A program made the position numbers and the translations under genes. 64,000 nt of DNA from Bdellovibrio sp. GT3. Lineage in GTDB: Bacteria > Bdellovibrionota > Bdellovibrionia > Bdellovibrionales > Bdellovibrionaceae. Numbering within the stretch: position 1 is the first letter of the stretch; each line of letters starts with the position of its first letter. Under the pieces are notes generated by a model, which had not been told where the DNA came from, did not search any database, and saw only the letters and a program-made list of their open reading frames with translations. The stretch is from the NCBI RefSeq assembly GCF_037996765.1, contig NZ_JBBNAD010000006.1, forward strand, positions 62,001 through 126,000, read 5' to 3'. Of this stretch, positions 1-8,969 are shown one piece after another.

Positions 1-2719
1 CCTGAAAATCGGTTCCGTCACCAAATACTCAGTTAAAATTAAATACAAAAAAAATGTTCATACGGGACTGTTTAATCAATCCTATGTGATCGGGCTTCAC
101 GCCCCGGAAAAAGCCGGCAAGGCCAAAATCAAATCCCTTCTTCCCTTGTATTGGCACGTGAACGATCCGTGGAATGTACTGACAAAAAAAGAAAGCCGCG
201 AAGGCGAATACTACGTGTTTGAGTTTGAACAGATTAAACCCCTCTTCAAGGTACCCAAAGAACCCCTGGCGGTTTTAAACAGGGATCTGGTTTCGCGCGT
301 GGACATCTCAACCATGAATGACTGGAATAATTTTGTCGCTCCGCTGGCAAAAAAGTACGAAGCCATTCTGGCGGTTAAATCCCTGCCCGCGCCATTTACC
401 CGCATCGTGACCAAAGCAAAAAAAGGCAAAACAACGGCCGAGAAGATCGACATCGTCACTTCTGAGTTATCGAATATCATGACTTATTCCGGCAACTGGA
501 CAAGCCTTGAAAAAATGGTGATAGCCCAGCCATTAAAAGATATCTCCAGAACTAAAACCGGCGATTGTAAGGACTTTTCCCTGGCGACAACAGCGATGTT
601 AAGAGCCTTGGGGATCGACGCCAAGGTCGCTCTGGTTCGCAGAACCTCCATCCAGGAAGCAAGCCGCATCACCATGGAGGCCATCGCTCCGAATCTGGTT
701 ATGGCCGAACGCTTTAATCACGCGATTGTGAAAGTGACTGAAGGTGACAAGATTTACTGGGTGGATCCAACGAATATCGTCAGCAACTCTGACTTTGTTT
801 TCTCTGATATCGCAGGCTCCAAAGCATTGGAAGTAAGCCTTGCCGCAAAGGACCTTGAAACTGTTCCTCACCCCACTGCTGCCCAATCCCGTCTGACTTT
901 TGATAAGACCATCAAAATCAACATGGACCGCAGCAGCGACACCGTCACAAACTTTGAGGCTCTGGGCGACTATGCCAAATATATCTCCGAAGCTTCTTTT
1001 GCAACCAGCGAAGACTCAGCCAAGAAAACATTGATGACTTATCTTCGTAACGACAGCAAAAATGCCAAAGGTATCTACGAAGGAATTAACTTCCGCAATC
1101 GTATTGCCAGCTCCCTCACGGGCACACAAAAAACCATCGGCGAGGAAATCGTCAAATGGGAAGATCAAAAACTTCTCTTGAACCTGGGCTTCCCCTTGTC
1201 CGCTTTGACGCCGATGGCCCTGAACGGCTACCGTGTCACCCCGGCCACTTTGATTGGAAGATTTTCTGAATCCACTGTGACTCACATCACTGGCTATGAC
1301 TTTGTCGGCTATGAGCTGGGCTGCAATATTTTGACCCCGTGGTATAGAATCACCCGCGACTTCATCAAAGAAGACAAAGGTTTCAAAGTCGTCGACGAAG
1401 TCACCTTTGAACAGGTGCAGGTCTCTGCAGATGATCTGAATTCAGAAAAATTCCAATACATGCTGGGCTCCCTGGCTGACTGTATGGAAAGCAGTATCGT
1501 GAAAATAACGCCACTGGCGCCAGCCGATACCCTGCAAGGTCGTCTTGATAAATACACAGTCCAAATCGCAGAAGACAAAATGGCAGTGGGTGGACCAAAA
1601 TCCATTGATGGTGCCCGCGAGGCCTATCACATTGCCGGACAGATTTTATCAAAAGAACCAGAAAACAAAGAGGCTCTATTAATTCGCGCACGCGCAGTAC
1701 GCCGAGTGAATTACTTTAACAACAGCATCGACAGTTCGGAATACCTGAACGAGTCAGCAAAAATTCTGGACGCTCTTGAACTTCGCTACCCGCAAGACCC
1801 CAAAGTCCTGCAACAAAAAACCTGGGTGGCGGTTTATCGCAATGATAAAGAGAAAATCTCCGGGCTTTTCAACCAAGCGTACAAAACGTCTCAGAAGGAC
1901 TATGAGTTGTACAAACTGGGTGGCCGCGTTTTGGAAGACATGAAACAAACCCAGGCTGCCATTGGCTCTTATACAAAGGCCTTCGAGCTTGCTAAAAACC
2001 CAAGAGACAAAGCCACTGTGGCCGAGTCATTGGGCCACTTGCTGATCACCAACAATCAAATTGAAAACGGCATCGGCTACTACAAGTACGCGATCAAAGC
2101 AGATCCCGGAAATGCTTGGCTTGCGGGCAACTTCGCATCTTTGATTCAGCACTATGGCCGCTGGGATGATGCCATCACCGTGGGCGAAGAAGTCGTAAAA
2201 TCCAATCCTTATGGCATGGCCAAAACAACTCTAGCCAAAGCCTATGCGGGAAAAGCCAACACGATTATGGCCGTTCCCGTGAACAATCCTTTGGATCAGG
2301 CCAAGAATCTGGATGCCTCTGAAAAACTGTATTCCAAAGGCCTCACCCACGTCCCGAACAACGAGGAATGTCTTTTGGGGCTTTCCAAGATCTATCACAT
2401 CCGCGCTAATATTGATTTAAATCCAATGACGGCGCAAAAATCTTTGCGCTATCTGGATAAGGCTTTGGAAAGTAAAAAGATCTCTGTGGAGCGCGTTGCG
2501 CACATGAAGAAAAATCTTTTGATGATTGCTGATGGCAAGAAGCCCACTCCGAACAGCTCAGGCACCACTGAGTTTGCAACCGAAGTGATTCCAGCTGCGA
2601 GCCCGATTGTGGTCACTGTTCCACCGAACCAAAGAGTCCCAGCAGCAGCTGCTGCTGCTGCTACTCCTGCCGCGGCACCTCAAACTCCGCCGCCTGTGGT
2701 GGCGCCAGCCGCGAAATAA
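1..2719 (+). CDS. DUF3857/transglutaminase-like protein with TPR repeats (5' partial)
   Basis: The frame is open from base 2, so the protein begins upstream of the window; the first in-frame start inside it is GTG at 86 and is probably internal. Numbering from that GTG, a transglutaminase-like core is visible: GDCKD with Cys161, FNHAIVKV with His212 and YWVDPTN with Asp227, giving the expected Cys-His-Asp order. The preceding part resembles the beta-rich DUF3857 region that usually comes before this domain. From about residue 520 to 810 the sequence is helical and TPR-like, and the last 45 residues are a Pro/Ala-rich tail. Proteins of this architecture are usually exported and their substrates are mostly unknown. 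The gene converges on copA with a 13-bp gap. The family call is good; the cellular role is not established. Confidence 0.8.
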   Translation, partial: LKIGSVTKYSVKIKYKKNVHTGLFNQSYVIGLHAPEKAGKAKIKSLLPLYWHVNDPWNVLTKKESREGEYYVFEFEQIKPLFKVPKEPLAVLNRDLVSRVDISTMNDWNNFVAPLAKKYEAILAVKSLPAPFTRIVTKAKKGKTTAEKIDIVTSELSNIMTYSGNWTSLEKMVIAQPLKDISRTKTGDCKDFSLATTAMLRALGIDAKVALVRRTSIQEASRITMEAIAPNLVMAERFNHAIVKVTEGDKIYWVDPTNIVSNSDFVFSDIAGSKALEVSLAAKDLETVPHPTAAQSRLTFDKTIKINMDRSSDTVTNFEALGDYAKYISEASFATSEDSAKKTLMTYLRNDSKNAKGIYEGINFRNRIASSLTGTQKTIGEEIVKWEDQKLLLNLGFPLSALTPMALNGYRVTPATLIGRFSESTVTHITGYDFVGYELGCNILTPWYRITRDFIKEDKGFKVVDEVTFEQVQVSADDLNSEKFQYMLGSLADCMESSIVKITPLAPADTLQGRLDKYTVQIAEDKMAVGGPKSIDGAREAYHIAGQILSKEPENKEALLIRARAVRRVNYFNNSIDSSEYLNESAKILDALELRYPQDPKVLQQKTWVAVYRNDKEKISGLFNQAYKTSQKDYELYKLGGRVLEDMKQTQAAIGSYTKAFELAKNPRDKATVAESLGHLLITNNQIENGIGYYKYAIKADPGNAWLAGNFASLIQHYGRWDDAITVGEEVVKSNPYGMAKTTLAKAYAGKANTIMAVPVNNPLDQAKNLDASEKLYSKGLTHVPNNEECLLGLSKIYHIRANIDLNPMTAQKSLRYLDKALESKKISVERVAHMKKNLLMIADGKKPTPNSSGTTEFATEVIPAASPIVVTVPPNQRVPAAAAAAATPAAAPQTPPPVVAPAAK

Positions 2720-2732
2720 TCAGACAAACAAA

Positions 2733-4889
2733 TCAGTCTAACTTCTTGCTCTTTAAGAGCAGGGAGTTACTAACGACGGAAACAGAGCTCATGGCCATCG
2801 CAGCACCGGCGATCACCGGATTTAGCAAACCCAATGCCGCAAGCGGAATTCCCAGAGTGTTATAGAAGAACGCAAAGAAAAGGTTCTGACGAATTTTCTT
2901 AAGTGTCACTCTGGAGAGCTGTATAGCCTGAGCGACACCTTGCAAATCATTATGCATCAACGTCACATCCGCAGTCTCGATGGCAATATCAGTCCCCGAC
3001 GACATTGAAAAACTCACATCCGCCATCGCAAGGGCCGGCGCATCGTTGATACCGTCCCCCACCATGGCCACTGTTTTCTTTTGTCTTTTTAAGGTCACAA
3101 TGACATTGGCTTTATCCGAAGGTTTAACTCCGGCTTTGAATTCAAGAATCCCCGACTGGCGAGCGATCTCCTTGGCAGTCCCTTGGTTATCACCCGTTAA
3201 CATCATGACCTGTACACCCAAGGCCTGCAATTCCGCGACCGCTTGTTTTGAACTCTCGCGAATTCGATCGGCCACTGCGACATAACCCAAAATGCGCTCT
3301 TCTGCTCCAAGCACCATCACAGTTTGACCTTGCGATTCCAGCTTTTGCAGCAAATCCAGCTGCAGAAATCCGCCGCTAGAAACCCAATCCGGTCGTCCAA
3401 GTTTGTAGCAAATTCCCTCTATAGTTCCTGTAACACCATGACCGCTAACAACTGCAAAATCCTGCACCGATTTTAATTCAATCCCCCGATCCAAGGCCCC
3501 TTGAGTCAGAGCGTGTGCCAAAGGATGAGAAGAGCCATTTTCCAGACTTGCTGCAAGGGTCAGAACTTGATCTTGATTGAACGATGAAACTCCATGCACC
3601 TCGGTGACAACGGGTTTCCCCTCAGTTATGGTGCCGGTTTTATCAAGCACCACGACGCTGATCTTTTCAGCCTGCTCCAGCGCACGGGCATCTTTAAACA
3701 AAATCCCCAGACGTGCCGCTCGACCTATCCCCACAACCACTGCGGTCGGCGTCGCAAGTCCCAAAGCACAAGGACAGGCAATAACCAGCACTGAAACTGA
3801 AGCAACAAAGGCCGCCTGCATATCCTGCACAAACAGCCATGTTCCAAAAAAAGTTAAAATGCTGATCACAACCACGACAGGTACGAAGATGCGGGAAATA
3901 CGGTCCGCCAAACGCTGAATGGGTGCCTTGGAGCCCTGAGCTGCCGTGACTATCTTGATGATTTGTGCCAGTTGAGTTTTAGAACCCACACTGGTTGCTT
4001 TAACTTGCAAGGAGCCTTGTTGATTCAAAGTGGCTGCATAGACATGACTGTCTGGATTTTTTTCCACTGGCAAACTCTCGCCGGTCAACATGGACTCATC
4101 CACCGATGAATTTCCCGCTACTACAATTCCATCAACTGGAATGGCTTCACCATTTTTTACCAGGACCTTGTCACCCGTATTCACCTCAGAGATGGAAATA
4201 GAAACCCAAGTGCCGTCCCGCTCTACCAAGGCCATCTTGGGTTGCAGTCGAATCAGACTCTCCACAGCTTCAGAGGTTTTGCCTTTGGCTCTGGATTCCA
4301 TCAGCTTACCTAACAGGATCAATGTAATCACCGCGGTACTGGCTTCAAAGTAAACGTGCTGATCATGCCAATTCTTAAGTGTCACGACGGCACTCAATAC
4401 ATAAGCCATGGTAGTTCCCAGTGCGATCAGAACATCCATATTGGCACTTTTAGCTTTTAGTGCGTGGTATGATCCCACATAAAATCTCCAACCAATCCAA
4501 AACTGCACTGGCGTTGCCAGCAGTAGCTGCAGCCAACGGGGGATCAACTCGTGATCGTGACGAACAAACATCACTATCATTTCCACGATAAATGGCGCCG
4601 TTAGTATTGCCGAAATAACAAAATGCCGTAGATCCCGACGGTATTCGGCCGCGGCAATTTCTTTTACATTTTGAACATCAATATCAGAATTAATCTCAAA
4701 AGCCTGGTAACCCAGGTTTTGAATGGCTTTTATCAGAGTCTCAGGAGTGATTGAACTTGGATCAAATTCAACATGTGCTTTTTCCGTTGCGAAGTTAACG
4801 GTGGCCTGAACTTCAGGAAGTTCATTAAGTGCTTTTTCAATTTTGCCGGCACAATTCACACAGGACATGCCTATGAGCTGCAATTCCAT
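2733..4889 (-). CDS. copA: Copper-translocating P1B-type ATPase
   Basis: This 718-aa protein is a heavy-metal transporting P-type ATPase of the inner membrane that would export Cu(I). One N-terminal HMA domain carries GMSCVNC (Cys10, Cys13). The intramembrane metal site is Cys372-Pro-Cys374 in [13 protein letters not shown], which points to Cu/Ag. The phosphorylation motif DKTGT has Asp416, followed by the nucleotide-binding SHPLAHAL motif and the hinge [10 protein letters not shown]. Length and domain order fit CopA with a single HMA. The ATG at 4889 is preceded by AGGG. A 67-bp gap separates it from the upstream DUF366 gene, enough for its own promoter. No copper chaperone or CueR-type regulator is adjacent. 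Confidence 0.95.
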   Translation of the reverse strand: MELQLIGMSCVNCAGKIEKALNELPEVQATVNFATEKAHVEFDPSSITPETLIKAIQNLGYQAFEINSDIDVQNVKEIAAAEYRRDLRHFVISAILTAPFIVEMIVMFVRHDHELIPRWLQLLLATPVQFWIGWRFYVGSYHALKAKSANMDVLIALGTTMAYVLSAVVTLKNWHDQHVYFEASTAVITLILLGKLMESRAKGKTSEAVESLIRLQPKMALVERDGTWVSISISEVNTGDKVLVKNGEAIPVDGIVVAGNSSVDESMLTGESLPVEKNPDSHVYAATLNQQGSLQVKATSVGSKTQLAQIIKIVTAAQGSKAPIQRLADRISRIFVPVVVVISILTFFGTWLFVQDMQAAFVASVSVLVIACPCALGLATPTAVVVGIGRAARLGILFKDARALEQAEKISVVVLDKTGTITEGKPVVTEVHGVSSFNQDQVLTLAASLENGSSHPLAHALTQGALDRGIELKSVQDFAVVSGHGVTGTIEGICYKLGRPDWVSSGGFLQLDLLQKLESQGQTVMVLGAEERILGYVAVADRIRESSKQAVAELQALGVQVMMLTGDNQGTAKEIARQSGILEFKAGVKPSDKANVIVTLKRQKKTVAMVGDGINDAPALAMADVSFSMSSGTDIAIETADVTLMHNDLQGVAQAIQLSRVTLKKIRQNLFFAFFYNTLGIPLAALGLLNPVIAGAAMAMSSVSVVSNSLLLKSKKLD

Positions 4890-4956
4890 AATTCACCCTG
4901 GCACCTTTGGCCCTTACCCACTATTAGGACATGGGGAGCCATTTTGTGACAAAGAT

Positions 4957-5526
4957 TTAGGGAACTGGTCGGACTTTTTGAGTGGCTATTGTAATGGACT
5001 GGAACTCTTTTGTGAATAATGACATCAAATGATGAGCTGTCTCTCGAGGATCCAGCTTAAAATCCCCCAGACACGCCGTTTTCACCGGGGTGCCTTCGTT
5101 CGTCACATTCATTGCAAAGTGAACCATTGTTGAAACCGGTGATTTCGTGGCGATACTGATGGAAAGCTTGCGATCCCCCCAGTAAATATCATCCCCATCG
5201 CGAATCAAGGTATCGGACTTAAGATGAGTGCCGGCATGAGCCTGGATATAGTCACGTGCGATGGCAGCAAACAATCTTTGCAAAGCCACACCGCTAAATA
5301 GATCACGATCAAATACTTCAATGATAAAGTGAAGCATCTCGTCGCCTGCGATCACAGCATTAGCCAGCAAATCCTCGCCATCCACCATGTGTGCCGCCGG
5401 GATATCACATTTGCCAACCCAGGAAATAATGGAAGGTCCCAGTTTCCCGTGATCCAGATATGCAAATAGCGAATGAAGCTGACTGCCATCGTAGGCGAAT
5501 TTCTTTTCGATAAAATGCATTTCCAT
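4957..5526 (-). CDS. DUF366 family protein
   Basis: A 189-aa soluble protein matching the pattern I remember for DUF366 (COG2029): an N-terminal FIEKKFAYDGSQLHSLFAY stretch, then CDIPAAHMVDGEDLLA and MLHFIIEVFD. No catalytic function is established for the family to my knowledge. It starts three bases after the queC stop, so the two are very likely co-translated. That coupling suggests a role near 7-deazaguanine/queuosine metabolism, which is inference from context only. There is no signal peptide or membrane segment. Confidence 0.7.
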   Translation of the reverse strand: MEMHFIEKKFAYDGSQLHSLFAYLDHGKLGPSIISWVGKCDIPAAHMVDGEDLLANAVIAGDEMLHFIIEVFDRDLFSGVALQRLFAAIARDYIQAHAGTHLKSDTLIRDGDDIYWGDRKLSISIATKSPVSTMVHFAMNVTNEGTPVKTACLGDFKLDPRETAHHLMSLFTKEFQSITIATQKVRPVP

Positions 5527-5529
5527 AAC

Positions 5530-6225
5530 TTACCCCTTAAACAAACTTTTCACATCGACCTTGGCGGAAGCAAAGGCACGCTTGGCGCGCTGACAGGATT
5601 CACACTGCCCACACCATTCCTCTCCGGCAAAATAACAGGGCCAAGTCAGCTCCCAAGGAACATCCAGTCCCTGTCCCAATAGAACAATGGCTGGCTTGTT
5701 CAAATGAGCCGTGTAACAACCCACGGTCACTTTGTTTGAAGTCGAATATGAAAGCGCGTGAGTTGCAGCTTTTAGGAAGTCCACGGAATTATCCGGGAAT
5801 GTCGCTGCTTCTTCAGCATTGAATCCTGGAATGACAGAGTCCGCGCCCAAAGCTTCCGCGTAGGCTGCAGCAATATTCAGGAAAATCCCATTGCGATTTG
5901 GCACCCACACGGATTTGGCTGTTTCGCCGGATTTTTCCAGATTATCAATTTCAACGTCTTTACCCGTGGGAACTTCTTGATCCTCCACCAGCAAAGAAGA
6001 TTTATTGAACTCCTTAAACCACGTCACATCCAGGACCTTATGGGGCACATTCAGAAACTTTGCGATTTTAGCAGATTGTTCGATTTCTTTTTTTGCGGCC
6101 TTCTGCCCATAATTAAAAGTCAGGGCCAGCACCACTTCGTGGTGATGCTTGATGGCTTCAAAAATATTAACAGTCGAGTCCAAGCCCGACGACAGCAATA
6201 CGACGACTTTTTTCTTTTTCTTCAT
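5530..6225 (-). CDS. queC: 7-cyano-7-deazaguanine synthase QueC
   Basis: QueC converts 7-carboxy-7-deazaguanine to preQ0 using ATP and ammonia in the queuosine pathway. The 231-aa protein has the PP-loop SSGLDST at residues 12-18 and NYGQKAAKKE. The C-terminal zinc site is a four-cysteine cluster (PCYF, then CGQCESCQRAKRAF). The length is typical. The ATG lies inside the end of recJ (4-bp overlap), so translation is coupled; DUF366 follows at once. tgt and queA, the later steps of the pathway, lie 5-7 kb away on the same strand. queD, queE, queF and queG are not in the window. Confidence 0.95.
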   Translation of the reverse strand: MKKKKKVVVLLSSGLDSTVNIFEAIKHHHEVVLALTFNYGQKAAKKEIEQSAKIAKFLNVPHKVLDVTWFKEFNKSSLLVEDQEVPTGKDVEIDNLEKSGETAKSVWVPNRNGIFLNIAAAYAEALGADSVIPGFNAEEAATFPDNSVDFLKAATHALSYSTSNKVTVGCYTAHLNKPAIVLLGQGLDVPWELTWPCYFAGEEWCGQCESCQRAKRAFASAKVDVKSLFKG

Positions 6226-7955
6226 GACATGGCCTTCAGATCACGAACCAGGATTTGTATGGTTTTTTGCCCAGCAAAATAATTCCACTGCAGCTCCCCC
6301 AGAATATCATAAAAACCCGGCACATTGTGCAAAGTTTCCACCTGACGAGGAGTCGGAGTAAATAACAAAGCTTCCATAGTGGCATTGCTGTCTGGATCAA
6401 ATAGCTTCAAACGCAGATGTCCACCTTTGAGTTCCCGTTTTGACAAGACTTGAATATTGGAAAAATGAATAAGCGGAATCGCGAAACCGGCACCAAACGG
6501 ACCGACAAAATCATACCACTTCATTAGATTGGTACTGACTTCCGGCAAACTCGCCTGAACGTCGTAGAAAATTTCCAATGGCTTTGGTTTTTCGCGAAGA
6601 TCTGAAAAGTGTGAATCCAGGCGATTCACAAATTGTGACACCTTGGCTTCTGCGATCTCAAAACCTGCAGCCGCAGAATGCCCACCAAAACGACTCATTA
6701 GTTCCGCTGCCGTGGACATCGCCTCGACCAAGCAGGCTTCCTGTCCCTGAGGCAAACGCGCAGATCCCACGATCATCCCATCGTCACCAACAGAACCCAC
6801 GAAAGCTGGTTTGTTGTAGACCTGAGTCAACTTTGTAGCAATCAGTCCAACCACCCCACGGTGGAAGCTGGAAGAAGCCACAAAAACAAAGTCCTTATGA
6901 GGCCAGTCTTTAAGTAACTCTTGAGCTTCAGCTTCCGCATCACTTTGCAATTGCACCCGTGTGGAATTGTTCTTCATCACCTGGCGAACCATGTCGCGGG
7001 CTTTACCTTGATCTTCCAACAAGAAGATATCAATTGGCAAAATCCCCGATTCCATACGTGATAGAGCATTCAATTTTGGTGCGAAACGAATTGCCACATC
7101 CTGACTGGTCAGTGCGCGATCCTGCAGATCCAACTCTTCAAGTAATGCTCTAAGTCCGGCTCTTTTCGTCTCTGCCAACTTCACCAGGCCGTGCTTCACC
7201 AGGACTCGATTGTCGTCCACCAAAGGCACCATGTCGGTCAAAGTCCCAATCGTGAAGTAGTCCAGCACCTCTTTAAGATCCCAATTGTTTTTAGGTAGTT
7301 GCGCGTGATCATGAAAGTATCTTTTCAATCCACGCAGAAGATAGAATGCAACTCCCGCACCACACAAATAACCTAAACCACTTTCGCAAGTTCCTTGGTT
7401 TGGATTAATAATCACGTAGGCCGATGGCAACGTATCTGCTGGTAAGTGATGATCTGTTAAAATAACATCAACACCCAACTCGCGGGCCTTATCGATCGCC
7501 GCATGCGCAGTGATGCCAACGTCAACCGTGATAATCAGGGAAACACCTTGAGATTTAAGCTCCTCAACCGCGGCCGCATGGAAACCATATCCCTCAGACA
7601 AGCGCTTCGGTTGGTAGTGCAAAACTTCGGTAAAACCCAAAGCCTGCATCCCGGTTTTTAACAAAGCCAATCCGGAAGTTCCATCCAGGTCAAAGTCTGC
7701 ATAAATGCAGATCTTTTCTTTATTAATATATGCCTGACCCAGACGCTCGAGTGCTTGAGACATCCCCTTCAATAGAAGTGGATCTTTCAAATCTCCAAGT
7801 TTTGGAAACAACAGCTTATCAACATCACCGGCTTGAGTGAATCCACGGGCCGCAAGAAGCTTGCCGATCAAGGATGGCCATTGCCCCTCGACCTTTGCGG
7901 GTGTTGCCACCTCGCCATTTGCTTCTCTAAGTTTCCAAAGTGGATTCACTATCAC
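6222..7955 (-). CDS. recJ: Single-stranded-DNA-specific exonuclease RecJ
   Basis: RecJ is a 5'-3' ssDNA exonuclease of recombinational and mismatch repair. The 577-aa length is typical of the family. DHH-family motifs are visible: ADFDLDGTSG (motif I, metal ligands), VILTDHHLPAD (the DHH motif) and a later DHHA1 part with GGHSAAAGFEI. The C-terminal region fits the OB-fold domain. The ATG at 7955 lies about 60 bp downstream of secF across a strong terminator, so recJ probably has its own promoter in that small gap. It heads the recJ-queC-DUF366 group. Confidence 0.95.
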   Translation of the reverse strand: MIVNPLWKLREANGEVATPAKVEGQWPSLIGKLLAARGFTQAGDVDKLLFPKLGDLKDPLLLKGMSQALERLGQAYINKEKICIYADFDLDGTSGLALLKTGMQALGFTEVLHYQPKRLSEGYGFHAAAVEELKSQGVSLIITVDVGITAHAAIDKARELGVDVILTDHHLPADTLPSAYVIINPNQGTCESGLGYLCGAGVAFYLLRGLKRYFHDHAQLPKNNWDLKEVLDYFTIGTLTDMVPLVDDNRVLVKHGLVKLAETKRAGLRALLEELDLQDRALTSQDVAIRFAPKLNALSRMESGILPIDIFLLEDQGKARDMVRQVMKNNSTRVQLQSDAEAEAQELLKDWPHKDFVFVASSSFHRGVVGLIATKLTQVYNKPAFVGSVGDDGMIVGSARLPQGQEACLVEAMSTAAELMSRFGGHSAAAGFEIAEAKVSQFVNRLDSHFSDLREKPKPLEIFYDVQASLPEVSTNLMKWYDFVGPFGAGFAIPLIHFSNIQVLSKRELKGGHLRLKLFDPDSNATMEALLFTPTPRQVETLHNVPGFYDILGELQWNYFAGQKTIQILVRDLKAMS

Positions 7956-7986
7956 TCCGCGGGAATAATTCCCCAGTTAAAACACA

Positions 7987-8007
7987 AAGGCCCCTTATCG
8001 GGGCCTT
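7987..8007 (-). terminator. Intrinsic terminator after secDF
   Basis: A perfect 8-bp stem AAGGCCCC/GGGGCCTT with a 5-nt loop lies just past the secF stop. Read on the minus strand it is followed by TTTGTGTTTT. It should end the yajC-secD-secF transcript and insulate recJ. Confidence 0.85.
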
Positions 8008-8014
8008 CGATTTA

Positions 8015-8956
8015 TTAAGCCTTTTTACTAACCAATTTATCCATGTACATAACAAACGGTGCTGCTACGTAAATGGAAGAGTAAGTACCGAATGCGATAC
8101 CCACGCAGATCGCGAAGGCGATATCGCCCACTGTACCACCCGAGAACAACCACAAGCACAAAGCTGAAGTGAAAACTGTTCCGGAAGTCATGAACGTACG
8201 ACGAAGCATATCGTTGATCGCTTTATTGATGATAAATTTGTAGCCTTTATCATGATACAAGCTATCAGTTTCACGAATACGGTCGAATACGACGATCGTG
8301 TCATTCAGTGAGTAACCGATCAAAGTCAAAATCGCCGCCAGGATAGGAACGTTCACTTCCTTACCAACTGCTACAAAGATCGCCAAAGTGATTACCGCAT
8401 CATGGAACAAGCAGAATACTGCGCCCGGAGCGTATTTGTAATCGAAACGAAGACCTACGTAGATCAAGATCACCAGCAAGCAATAGAAAACTGCCAGCAA
8501 TCCGTTACGTTTCAACTCCGCACCCACTTGAGGTCCCACGGTGTCGACACGACGGATATCAGGGCTATGATCAGCAAACTTTGTTTCGATCATAGTTCTG
8601 ATTTTAGCGATATCCTGATTTAGGATTTCATTTGTTTCTTTATCAGTTTTACCCTGTTGTCCTTGGAAGCGAATGATGAATTCGTTGTTTTCGCCGATAG
8701 CTTGAACACCGACATCACCCAATTTCAAATCGTCAACGGACTGACGAACTTGATCGATCGCCACGCCTTGAGCAAATTTAACCTGGAACTCAGTACCACC
8801 TTTAAAGTCGATACCGTAGTTAACACCCTTGATCGCCAAGTAGGCCAGGGAGATCACAACCAACAAAACGGAAATACCTGTGAAAAGGTTTGTTTTGCCG
8901 ACGAAATCGATTTTGCCCCAAGATTCAGTTGTCGTAGTTTTTGTATTATTAGTCAT
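8015..8956 (-). CDS. secF: Protein translocase subunit SecF
   Basis: SecF partners SecD and uses the proton gradient to help release exported proteins at the periplasmic side of SecYEG. The 313-aa protein has the first membrane segment at about 25-45, the GIDFKGGTEFQVKF motif at the start of the periplasmic part, and later membrane segments with YSLNDTIVVFDRIRE, a SecF signature. The length is normal. It follows secD by 13 bp in the yajC-secD-secF order and ends at a strong terminator. Confidence 0.97.
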   Translation of the reverse strand: MTNNTKTTTTESWGKIDFVGKTNLFTGISVLLVVISLAYLAIKGVNYGIDFKGGTEFQVKFAQGVAIDQVRQSVDDLKLGDVGVQAIGENNEFIIRFQGQQGKTDKETNEILNQDIAKIRTMIETKFADHSPDIRRVDTVGPQVGAELKRNGLLAVFYCLLVILIYVGLRFDYKYAPGAVFCLFHDAVITLAIFVAVGKEVNVPILAAILTLIGYSLNDTIVVFDRIRETDSLYHDKGYKFIINKAINDMLRRTFMTSGTVFTSALCLWLFSGGTVGDIAFAICVGIAFGTYSSIYVAAPFVMYMDKLVSKKA

Positions 8957-8969
8957 TTTTGCACCAATC

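Noticed and set aside
5530-6225. QueC-like protein as part of an antiphage (Qat-type) or 7-deazaguanine DNA modification island
   Set aside because: The neighbours are recJ and DUF366, with tgt and queA close by; no ATPase, TatD nuclease or dpd gene is present, so tRNA queuosine is the simpler reading.
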